Positions 55,103-64,000 of a stretch of DNA of 64,000 bases are shown piece by piece. The position numbers and the translations under genes are program-made. The DNA is from Aricia agestis (taxonomy: Eukaryota; Arthropoda; Insecta; Lepidoptera; Lycaenidae), in assembly GCF_905147365.1 (NCBI RefSeq), contig NC_056428.1, positions 6,540,001 to 6,604,000 of the forward strand. Reading direction: 5' to 3'. A model generated the notes under the pieces. The model did not search any database. It was not told the DNA's origin and saw nothing but the letters and a program-made list of their open reading frames with translations. How positions within the stretch are numbered: position 1 is the first letter of the stretch; every line of letters begins with the position of its first letter.

Positions 55103-58100
55103 CTACAAAAAGGGGAACAGGTAAGTTTTGCCATAGAGTAATAAATATACAAGAGTATCAATCAAAGCCCATATAAACCAGCGTGATTGCAATTTTAGTT
55201 CTCATCTGAATGATAGATGGCGTTGGATGTATCAAATTGGCCTTAACATGCCTTTAACGGATAAAAATACATGTGCCATCTAGTAGATTCTTTTTAAAAC
55301 TCCTTGCAAGCTACGAAATAACCCAGAGATGTCGCTGATCGAGAAAGGCATTTATTTAAATCATTGAAATTTTGTTGAACATGGTTGAACAAAGGTTTTG
55401 GCTTTTTATAAAGCTATAAATATATTTTTTAAAGTTACATGATAATTTATAATTTTAATAATTAATAATAGTAACATATAAAAGTTCTGTTTCTTCGAAA
55501 ATATTCTGTGCATTGGGTGCGACAAGCTAACTAGGCCTTTGCATAATATATTTTGATGCAACTTGCACTATTCCCTAAGTTATATCTAGTATAATTATAT
55601 CTAGTACAACAAAAAAATGATTTACTGAAATCGCATTGGTAGTTCCAGAGATATGCGAACACAAACATAAAAACATACATACATACCTACTTACATACAT
55701 AAATACCTACACTTTTGAAATGTTTTGGCACATTTGTTCAGACGCAGATATACGAAAATTAGGCAGTTCTGGAATGTTACATACATACGCGTCGAATTGA
55801 TAACCTCCTTTTTATAAAGTCGGTTAAGTAAAATCAACGCCGTTTACAACGCCGTTGGGCATTAAACGTTGACCGTTCAAGTGTAGCCACCCACTTTAAC
55901 GCGTTAAAATTATCGCAATAATTGTCGCGTTGTTGGGCATTGACGTTAAACGTTAGTGTGGCCCGACCATAACAACGTCATATTTTCTCGTTTGTTAGAG
56001 TAAAGCGAGCTCCACAATCGCGGCGCGAATTGGGGCCGCAATTCATGGGCGCTACGCGCGCCGCCATGAACACGACGCGGATAATTTATACGGCCCTCTA
56101 CACTCTCAATCTTCGCTTTTATTTTCGGGCATTTGAGTAAAATAGACGTTGAAGTCATTGTTGCTGGCTTGCTGCTGCTCTTACATAGTGTGCTTATCAA
56201 AATGTCGCGGGCCAACAAACCGACACCGGACGGGGAAAAGCCGCGAAATGCGAACGCGAAGCCGCGCAACCCACACTCGCGCCCGCGGCCTACGCGGGCT
56301 TTCGCGCCGCTAGTGTGGAGCCCGCATAAAGAACTACGAGTAGGACGCGGCATGGCATTCCGATTCGTTCGATAGTCTCAAAACGGTTTCGTTTTCGTTT
56401 CGTTTTCATGGTACGACGACGAAGGGTCATAGTGACGTCATATTGACATTTTTGGGGTGGTGGAAAGCCCATACGAAACATGATTTTTGTCGGACAAGTA
56501 GACCAGGGCCGGATCTACCATATGGCTATTTGAGCTTAAGCCCAGGGCTGCATGAGTTGACGGGCATCCGCCCCCCAGTTAAGGCTGCCTTTCCACCAGA
56601 GCTGAGCGGAACTGTATTGCGAGGAATGTGTTTTTGAAAACCAATAGAATTGCTTCATTGACGTGACTTTAACATGACATCGCTCAGCGCGGCGATGCGA
56701 TGGTTCTCAAAAACACATTCCTCGCAACACAGCTCCGCTCAGCTCTAGACTCTAGTGGAAAGACAGGCTTAGTCAAGTCAAAAATAGAAGACAATGCGAA
56801 AGAATTCATAATTTTATTAAATTTTTGTTGGTATCCCTGAGAATCCTACGATTAAGTTTTTAACCCCCGACAAAAAAGAGGGGTGTTATAAGTTTGACGT
56901 GTCTGTCTGTCGGTCTGTCTGTCTGTGGCATCGTAGCATCCAAACGGGTGGACCGATTTTGATCTAGTTTTTTTTGTTTGAAAGCTGACTTAACTGAGAG
57001 TGTTCTTAGCCATAGTTCATCATCATCAGCCTGCTTCGTGCTGAAAAATCGCGGTTCATCTGGTTCGTGAAGGGCCGATTAGCAACTTGCAGTTGTTTGG
57101 TGGGCTTTATTGCATTCTAGTTCGTGACATTTATGAATATTTACACATTAATGGAAAGTTGACCTGGTGCTGCAGCATCACCTGGTAATCAATAGGATAC
57201 CCAACTCCTCACCAACTTAGAGCAAGGGTTTCGTGTTTGGGCTCATTTGAATTGCGACAGCTAGTAAGACGTAGATAACCAATAAATTTTTGCATGCTGC
57301 TGCTGCAGCATCACCTGGATTCTAAAAGAGCCGAGCTCCATATGAACCCAAAGTGGAGGTTTCATGTTTGGACTCATATTGACGACCTCATCCAAAAGGA
57401 CATTCGTAGATGGTATTCATTGGGATATAATATGATTCTGTTGATAGGAATTATTCTGCACTATAACCAACACAAGTTTAAAAAGCATGAAATAAAATTA
57501 AATTAAGAAATTAAAAAAAAAACCCCGCCAAACAACTTTAGAAAGTAATGAAATAATATATTTTACTGATTTTAAGTTTAAATAATTCCTAAGTGTAAAG
57601 TGATACTTTAGTCCATAATTGTTGTCACGGTGTGTCGACCGCTTATGTAGATGTTTGATTTCGCATAACATTATAGTTTAAGGGTCAGTTCACAGCGAAC
57701 CGAATCGAGACAATCAGTGACATGGCGATACAAAATGCAAAAGACACTGTTGGCGGTCCCCCGACACACCGTGACAACAATTGTGGACTAAAATATCACT
57801 TTACACTTAGGAATTATTTAAACTTAAAATCAGTAAAATATATTATTTCATTACTTTCTAAAGTTGTATGGCGGGGTTTTTTTTTTAATTTCTTAATTCA
57901 ATTTTATATTATACAATTTAGTGAATTTAGGTTTTGGTACTTACTACGAACTGACAGTTAGAATGTTGTGGCCCTATGTTTTTTTAACCCCCGACAAAAA
58001 AGAGGGGTGTTATAAGTTTGACGTGTCTGTCTGTCTGTCTGTCTGTTTGTGGCATCGTAGCAACCAAACGGATAGACCGATTTTCATCACCTGGTAATCA

Positions 58101-61100
58101 ATAGGATATCCAACTCCTCGCCAACTTAGAGCAGAGGTTTCGTGTTTGGGCTCATTCTATTGCGACAACCAGTGAGAAGTAGATAGACAGTAAATATTTA
58201 CATGCTGCTGCTGCAGCATCACCTGGATTCTATAGGAACCGAGCTTCGTATTAACACAAAGTGGAGGTTTCATGTTTGGGCTCATATTAACTTCCATCGA
58301 AAAGGACGATAGATGGTAATCATGAGAATATAATTATGATTATGTTGATAGGAATTATTCTGCACTATAACCAACACAAGTTTAAAAAGTTTGAAATAAA
58401 ATTACTTAAATTAAGAAATTTTCGGAATATCCCCATTTTTTTTTTCTTCCGAAGTTACCCCAATGCACCTTATATGTATGGAGACTGAGAGTCATAATGA
58501 CGTCATGTCGACAATTTCAGGAATCAGGCATTCGAAAACGCAGCAGCGCCGAAACTTTTCGCATAGAAAAGTTTGTCGGACCCATCGCAATAAAGGCACT
58601 CACAAAGTTTTACATTTTACATTTTACATTTGTATGTATAGAAAAAAATTTCGACTGCTGCGTTACATTGCTCAACCGACACAATAATGAAGGGATTTTA
58701 AATCGGTTCATTACTTGTGAATTGTGATGGAAAATGGATCCTATACGATAATCGGAAGCGTTCGTCGCAACTCGCAATGGTTGTCCCCTGGAGAATCAGC
58801 CAAATCCTGCAATAAGCGAAAATTGACTCATAAAAAGACAAAAGTTACTTGTTCAAGTGTTTGGTGGACTAGTGCCGGTGTCGTTCACTACAGCTTTCTA
58901 AAATCTGGCCAAACGGTTACGGCAGATATCTATTGTCAGCAACTGCAAACCATGATGGAATAACTAGCTGCTAAACAACCAAGGCTCGTCAATCACTCTA
59001 GGCCACTGCTGCTTCAGGGCAACGCTAGACCACACACTGCACAACAGACGGCCGCAAAACTGGACGAGCTGCAATTGGAATGTCTGCGACATCCACCGTA
59101 CTACCCGGACCTTGCTCCAACAGATTACCATTTTTTTCCGAATTTGGATAACTTCCTACAAGAAAAAAATTCGACTCTGATGTGGCAGTCTAAATCGCAT
59201 TCAAAGAATTTATTGACTCTCGTCCCTCCGTTTCTTTTAGTAAAGTGATCAACGTACTACCCTTAACACGTTAACACCGACCGAAATTCTACGACTTTCC
59301 GTTTAGGCCATAATCACAATTTGAGCGACACTAGAATGTTCCGTTCGGGCAGTGGCCAGTGGGTATATATGGTGTCCACCATATGGCCGCGATGTAGTGT
59401 CGACTTCAAACCCTTCTGGCAGGGCAACGAACATGCAAACTTTGCTTTTGTCAATACGATGAGACTCGCGTAGCCCTCTGGACTACTGGGTTTTACTTGG
59501 TTTTCGACTAACGGCAGGAGTCAGGACATAAAATTTTTTAGAGGATATTTTTGGGAGAACTTCTTTAAATTCCCCATATAAGTACAGTGTTTATTACACA
59601 AAAAACACGTTTGTTATATGGGGGGCTCCCATACAACCCTTAAATATTTATTTTATTTTGCACAGTAAGAGAATAAAAGAAGTTTAAGGAAGTTTTGTGA
59701 AGGTTGTAAAGGCACGGGGGGTGTCGGACACCGCGTCCAACACCGCGACCCGCGCGGGCGCTTGTAACGAAAATCTTAGTTTCTGCTCGGGCCCCATGAT
59801 GTTTAAAAAGCATAAAATTAAATTAAATTATGATACTTACACATACATAAAATAATATTTACTGACTTTAAGTTTAAATAATTCCTAAGTGTAAAGTAAT
59901 ATTTTAGTCCATAATCACTGAGGTAGTAAGTAGTGAGGTAGTAACTACGTAGTACCTACATACTATGTCAGTGTCCATAATAATTGTTATCAAGGTGTGT
60001 CGGGGGCTTCGATTAGTGATCGAAGGTCGGGGGACCGCTAATGTACGTGTTTGATTTCACGTAACATTGTAGTTTAAACTTTAAGGGTCAGTTCACAACG
60101 AACCGAATCGAGACAATCAGCGACTTGGCGATACAAAAGCAAAAGTCGCTGTTGTCGTAGTTTACTTGGCGGTCCCCCGACACACCGTGACAACAATTAT
60201 GGACTAAAATAAATTATTTTATAAACACTTAGATAGTATGAAACCGCCATAGACCATGCGCACGCCGTACGCTGTCAAGCGGCCACACCATACTTTCGAT
60301 GGCCGCCGCGACCTGGGCCGCTGCGGCCAGGTGCCTTAGGCCCAATTCACACCGGATCGGCAGCGGCCGGCAGCGGCGCGAAGAGCACTTTTAGTGTGAA
60401 ATAATTTTAAACTTTATTTACATACTTATAACTACTAGTATCGCTTGAAAACTACAAAAGGGCTGGAGGCGCCGCGGGCGGCCGCGCGCGTCCGTCGGCG
60501 GAAAGTGCTCGCGGCTTCCCGCGACCGCGCTCGTCGTCGCGAGGCGCCGCGAGCACTTTCCGCCGACGGACGCGCGGTGCACAGTGGATCGAAAATCGAG
60601 TATCATAGACATAAGAACTTGAATTTCGGCGCCTTGAGCGGCGCTCGCGCGCGGAGACCAATCATTAATCGAAGCGAATCACTTTTAAACTCCACTTTGC
60701 GTGCAATTCATATTATAGTGATTCGCTTACATCAATGATTGGTCTCTCGCGCGCGGCGACCAATCATTAATCTAAGCGAATCACTATATGAATTGCACGC
60801 AAAGTGGAGTTTAAAAATTAATCATATTATTATGATTCAATATATGATTCTCCAAAGCGACCATTTTAGCCCTGCTGTTATGCTAGAACTTGGCTTGACA
60901 CACACTCGTGTCTAGATAAGGGGGTGAGAGTAATACGTTCTTAATATTAATAATCATCTGTGTTATCTTTCACACTACATTGTTTATTTTACTACGGAAT
61001 GCGTGGCGATGTACGTATCCGGGTGGAATACTACAGCTGATAATAGTAGGGGAGGTCGCGCTCATTTTATATAAAAAGTAATTTCATACCGAGCGAAAAT

Positions 61101-64000
61101 CGTAACAATAATAAGTACTATTCTATTAATACATAAGAGTTTTGATCGTCAGCTACTCCAGTATGGGTGGAATAAAAATTGAGAGTATCTCAAAGTTGTT
61201 GTTGGAAATCGTATTGAATTGACATTAAAAAGATCCCAATTCGCACCCAATAAAGCTTCATATCTAGATTATACACGTTCAGGTTCGGTAGGTGTTATTT
61301 TAGTTTTAGTATATAACAACAGATGGCGCTTTTAAAGTAAAATGTAAATAATTCTTCTTCACAAATATTGACTATCGAATTAATTACTTAAAATTGCTAT
61401 GTGGGACAATTTAATGGTTAATTCAAACGAAAATCGCCGTCAGCTGAATATTTGCAGGTGGAAATGTCGTCTACGCGACGCCCTAGGATACATTGAGCGC
61501 GAAATAGGGCTATATTGGTTATAATTATAACTTATATCGCTGGCTGACGGGCTTTCCACCCGCATATTAACGACTTACGGTGGTCTTTATTATTAAAAAG
61601 GTATCAACATTCACTTGTATAAATTTTGTACGGTATGAAATGACTTTATATTTTAACTTTTTTAACATAGTTCAGTAACGCGACTGACGTTGAATCCCTC
61701 GTCTGCGATACGGCTGACGGTGCATTTTTGGTTAAGCATGACCTCAATCCATCCATCCATAAAATTTTCATTCGGTATAAAATCACTTTTCGCAATTTTT
61801 TTTTACAACTTTGAAATACTCTCAGTTAACATTCCACCACGGGTGCGGCGACTGACGCTGATTATGTTGATTGATAAATATTAAGCTACCGCTGGACAAA
61901 AATTTGGTCGGTATGAAATGACTTAGCAAACGATAGCACTACCTCCCCTACTATAAGATAAAATACTAAAAATCGGCCAAGTGAGAGTCGGACTCGCGCA
62001 CGAAGGGTTCCGTACCGTTACAGAGCGAAAATAAGGAAAAAATTGAGTTTTTTTGTATGGGAGCCCCCCTTAAATATTGTTTATATTTTAATTTTATTAT
62101 ATTTTAATATTAAAGTACACATATACTTAATCGAGGATTTTGTGAAAATTTCTAGTGTATATGTTAATGTTGAGCCAAAAATACCAAAAAAATAATGTTT
62201 GTTCTATGCGTAATAACGTATTGTCGGTTAGTGTGAACGAAAAAGTGAATAATATTAAAATACAATAAACTGCGTAACGTTCGCTCACATTCGGCGGCTG
62301 ACAGTCAGTGTGGTTTGAAGTTTGAACACGGCCTTAATCGGCCACCGAATGTCAGCGCCTACGCACAGCGTAATAAGTACCTAATACCTAACTAATGAGT
62401 AATAACGTATTGTCCGTAATAGATGTGAACGAAAAAGTGAATATGTATGAAAATACAATAAACTACGTAACGTTCAGTTTGGTTTGAACACGGCGGCCGT
62501 AGTCTGTAGCCTCTGTAGGTAAAGTTATAAAAAGCTGAAAATAGCAGTGCTGAGAGAACTTATTGTTCGTTTTATATTACAGCTACGTAGCTTCTTGTTG
62601 TTAGGGTTCCGTATCCAAAGGGTAAAAACGGGACCCTATTACCATAGAGTAATAAAATGAATATAGCCGTTGGTGACAAAATATAAATTGAAGTTAGCCA
62701 AATAGCCAAGTCACAGAATTACTGGGTTAGTACCAATATATGTATTTTGAAAAATATAACAAAAAATAGCTGAAATAAAAGGTGCTAAATGATTTAAAAT
62801 TTACCCTGTTGCTACTGTAGCACCACCCTAATTTAACGCATTTCAGCGGACACTTTTTACATACAGAGATAGTTCTCCTCCATCTTACACTCCATAAGCT
62901 AGACTTCTGAAATTTTCACAGATTATGTATTTCTGGACTCAGGTGCAACTAATATAACAACCAATACTAAAAACAAAGTAAAGTTAATATTTAATATTAG
63001 TTTTACCTTTTGCAATTTGGACAACACTTGTGCCAGCTTCTGTTGTCTATCGGCCAGCTCTCCTCTCCCGGAGAAGTCCACTCGGAACAACGCCATGATG
63101 GAGTCAATGATCAGCAGCTTGAAAACTCCACCCTCCTCGTGAAACTTCGCTGCTACGAAGTCCAGAAGTTCTGCCTACAAAGAGATATTACTTATACTTC
63201 CTGAAGCTGAAACTTTACTGAGCTGAAACTACTTACGGCCACAACATTGTATAATAAACCTTGATCATAGGATTCTTAGGGATACCTACCAAAAAAATTT
63301 AATGAAATTATGAATTCTTTAAATCGTCTATTTTTGACTTGACTTATCTGGGGGGCGGAGGCCCTTGAACTCATGGGGCCCTGGACTTAAGCCCAAATAG
63401 CCATAATATGGGAGATCCGGCCCTGGTGTCTTGGTTTCAACGCGAAAACGAGACAATTTAGTGTCTCGACCACAGACAGTGGTCTCGACGTTGTCTGCGG
63501 GGACACCGGGACGGAGTACCGGATAAAGGGACAGTCCCATTTAAAACGGGACGTATAATCACGTTATGCATGTCCCTCGGGCTCCCTGATATCACATCAA
63601 AGGGTTTTCGTGGTTGGACTTGGATACCGCCACAGATACCGCTGTCGATCCAGCGCACAGGAGATAGTATACATATTTCCAATATTATGTGGTGGGCCAA
63701 AGAACATGCCTACAAAGAGTGATTTCCATAAAGGAGGAAGCTCTGTGTTCGGATGTATTTCATCAGTGTGACTGTAAGTACATCACAAATCACAATAATA
63801 TGTGCAACGGCAGTCGTAACTCGTACTGCCAATAAGGGGCTTTTGCGATTATAAATTTTGGCGACAAGGTAGGTAATTGCCTTATAAGTTAATATTATAC
63901 TTAAACTTACTTGATGTTCGGACGTGTAAGCTCTGGCGTACAACACATTGTCAAGTACAGCATTTTGTTCCAGGTTGAATCTATCTGCTATAGGCCTTAG
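54845..64000 (-). CDS. Dmc1: Meiotic recombinase DMC1 (3' three exons; 5' end outside window)
   Basis: RecA/RAD51-family strand-exchange ATPase that pairs homologues in meiosis; nuclear. The visible exons are 64000-63911 (partial), 63174-63007 and 55102-54845, all phase 0, giving 171 residues plus stop. The upstream HhH region and Walker A lie beyond 64000. FNLEQNAVLDNVLYARAYTS matches the central ATPase core. LLIIDSIMALFRVDFSGRGE contains Walker B. The last exon has ITNQMTADPGATMSF, where DMC1 carries TADPGAT and RAD51 instead has AQVDGA, so DMC1 is favoured over RAD51. It is followed by DPKKPIGG and the conserved end GGVADAKD. Intron 55103-63006 is 7.9 kb and full of MITEs. No lesion visible. 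Confidence 0.94.
55960..56350. repeat. GC-rich inverted-repeat element
   Basis: AGCGAGCTCCACAATCGCGG near the left echoes CCGCTAGTGTGGAGCCCGC at the right. Long open frames on both strands are by-products of GC-rich palindromic sequence. Inner TTGCTGGCTTGCTGCTGCTC may be a relic of an autonomous parent. In the Dmc1 intron. Confidence 0.45.
56582..56769. mobile_element. 188-bp MITE with TA duplication
   Basis: The ends AGGCTGCCTTTCCAC and AGCCTGTCTTTCCAC are inverted. The inner GAGGAATGTGTTTTTGA is mirrored by TCAAAAACACATTCCTC. TA flanks both sides (56580-56581, 56770-56771), as in Tc1/mariner-type elements. Confidence 0.75.
56861..58440 (+). repeat. Direct repeat of ACCCCCGACAAAAAAGAGGG units with a nested MITE
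   Basis: AACCCCCGACAAAAAAGAGG plus (GTCT)n occurs at 56862 and 57987. CACCTGGTAATCAATAGGAT occurs at about 57179 and 58087. CATGCTGCTGCTGCAGCATC occurs at about 57294 and 58201. This is a roughly 0.9-1.1-kb direct repeat with the 57501-57898 MITE inserted into the first unit. Confidence 0.6.
57501..57898. mobile_element. Long-TIR MITE F6, copy 2 (best)
   Basis: 398 bp. AATTAAGAAATTAAAAA ends, about 150-nt inverted repeats covering TTTAAATAATTCCTAAGTGT and TTGTCACGGTGTGTCG. Only about 100 nt are unique in the centre. Confidence 0.8.
58690..59235 (+). pseudogene. Degenerate mariner transposase remnant (second family)
   Basis: KWILYDNRKRSSQ, the region of the first catalytic Asp, is followed by frameshifts. 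Then VHYSFLKSGQTVTADIYCQQ, RPLLLQGNARPHTA and LRHPPYYPDLAPTDYHFF. The HDN of the second catalytic Asp has become QGN, and an in-frame stop splits the region. The 34-residue spacing to the third Asp is kept. Dead, and a different subfamily from 30929-32229. Confidence 0.85.
59855..60232. mobile_element. Long-TIR MITE F6, copy 3
   Basis: TGACTTTAAGTTTAAATAAT, GTCGGGGGACCGCTAATG and GGTCAGTTCACAACGAACCG, then TTGGCGGTCCCCCGACACAC. The centre shares CGAACCGAATCGAGACAATC with copy 2. Confidence 0.7.
60485..60830. repeat. Two stacked palindromes
   Basis: 60485-60577: GTCCGTCGGCGGAAAGTGCT with its inverse, arms about 31 nt. 60640-60830: GACCAATCATTAATCGAAGC, AATCACTTTTAAACTCCACT and their inverses in nested order. 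Probably overlapping MITE debris; the GC-rich ORFs here are incidental. Confidence 0.65.
61044..61953. mobile_element. 910-bp TIR element with TAA duplication
   Basis: The ends TAGTAGGGGAGGT are inverted. TAA flanks both sides (61041-61043, 61954-61956). The motif CGGTATGAAATGACTT or variants recurs at about 61634, 61773 and 61909, and inverted near 61085. No transposase. Confidence 0.72.
61970..62215 (+). repeat. F1 dispersed repeat copy
   Basis: CGGCCAAGTGAGAGTCGGAC, GCACGAAGGGTTCCGTACCG and TTTGTATGGGAGCCCCCC. Shows the true 5' end of F1. Confidence 0.65.
62207..62510 (+). repeat. Imperfect tandem duplication
   Basis: GTAATAACGTATTGTC, GTGAACGAAAAAGTGAAT, AAAATACAATAAACT and GCGTAACGTTC (or ACGTAACGTTC) recur in the same order about 190 bp apart, each followed by GTTTGAACACGG. 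Confidence 0.65.
62600..62960 (-). repeat. F1 dispersed repeat copy, interrupted
   Basis: AGGGTTCCGTATCCAAAGGG at the left and CTAGACTTCTGAAATTTTCA plus AATACTAAAAACAAAGTAAA at the right, with about 230 bp of other sequence between. Ends 46 bp before the Dmc1 Walker B exon. Confidence 0.55.
63007..63174 (-). CDS. Dmc1: Dmc1 exon with Walker B
   Basis: 56 codons between TTTGTAG and GTAAAA. AELLDFVAAKFHEEGG, LLIIDSIMALFR and RQQKLAQVLSKLQK. Confidence 0.95.
63330..63430 (-). repeat. Dispersed repeat F9 fragment
   Basis: GGGCCCTGGACTTAAGCCCA and GGGAGATCCGGCCCTGG are the inverse of 56505-56575 (CCAGGGCCGGATCTACC, GAGCTTAAGCCCAGGGCTG). Confidence 0.5.
63911..64000 (-). CDS. Dmc1: Dmc1 exon (partial, cut by window edge)
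   Basis: 30 codons, LRPIADRFNLEQNAVLDNVL through YARAYTSEHQ, then donor GTAAGT. Open to the window edge. Confidence 0.92.

Noticed and set aside
55946..56375. Open frames of 80-135 residues on both strands
   Set aside because: They lie in a GC-rich inverted-repeat element, and open frames on both strands come from base composition.
60418..60738. Three overlapping Arg/Ala-rich frames
   Set aside because: Produced by the GC-rich palindrome at 60485-60577.

Overview
The window is a piece of an insect nuclear genome, almost certainly a moth or butterfly. It is AT-rich, with split genes that follow GT-AG splicing. It carries a tRNA-derived SINE with intact A and B boxes, many interspersed repeats of lepidopteran style, RTE-type and RNase-H-type LINE remnants, mariner and hAT transposons, a ZAD zinc-finger gene and an acyl-CoA desaturase of the lepidopteran type. 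No prokaryotic or viral gene was seen. Exon boundaries were worked out by hand from splice signals and reading phase. In all four genes the phases close without a break.

Layout. (1) 1434-9594, plus strand: a ZAD-type C2H2 zinc-finger protein in eight exons (about 569 residues, eight fingers), with repeats in its introns and a threonine-rich coding minisatellite. (2) 10703-14138: a 3.4-kb hAT transposon with an exact 8-bp target duplication; its transposase is nearly intact but carries one frameshift. (3) 17083-42981, minus strand: ethanolamine-phosphate cytidylyltransferase (Pcyt2), 382 residues in eight small exons stretched over 26 kb by nested transposons. (4) 43000-50394: no gene, only layered repeats. 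(5) 50395-52534, minus strand: a compact seven-exon acyl-CoA desaturase (360 residues, three histidine boxes). (6) 54845-64000, minus strand: the last three exons of the meiotic recombinase Dmc1; its 5' part lies beyond the right edge.

The genes do not form an operon or an obvious pathway. Pcyt2 (CDP-ethanolamine branch of phospholipid synthesis) and the desaturase (fatty-acyl unsaturation) both act in membrane lipid metabolism, but nothing here shows joint control. Most of the window is transposon strata. Several insertion events can be ordered because an uninterrupted sister copy in the window gives the empty site: a repeat holding a non-autonomous hAT holding a mariner; a SINE holding a 3.4-kb long-inverted-repeat element; and a TIR element holding a MITE holding an unidentified gene-like island.

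The most unusual finding is a pair of about 3.3-kb elements with roughly 0.8-kb terminal inverted repeats (33858-37246 and 38288-41579). They bracket the 67-nt third exon of Pcyt2, and one of them keeps an exon-intron-like remnant of an unrecognised gene. Also notable are a perfect 89-bp-arm palindrome at 17704-17898, a zinc-finger exon whose splice acceptor lies in a dispersed repeat, and a sequence module shared by the zinc-finger gene's 5' flank, the hAT element and an unrelated MITE.
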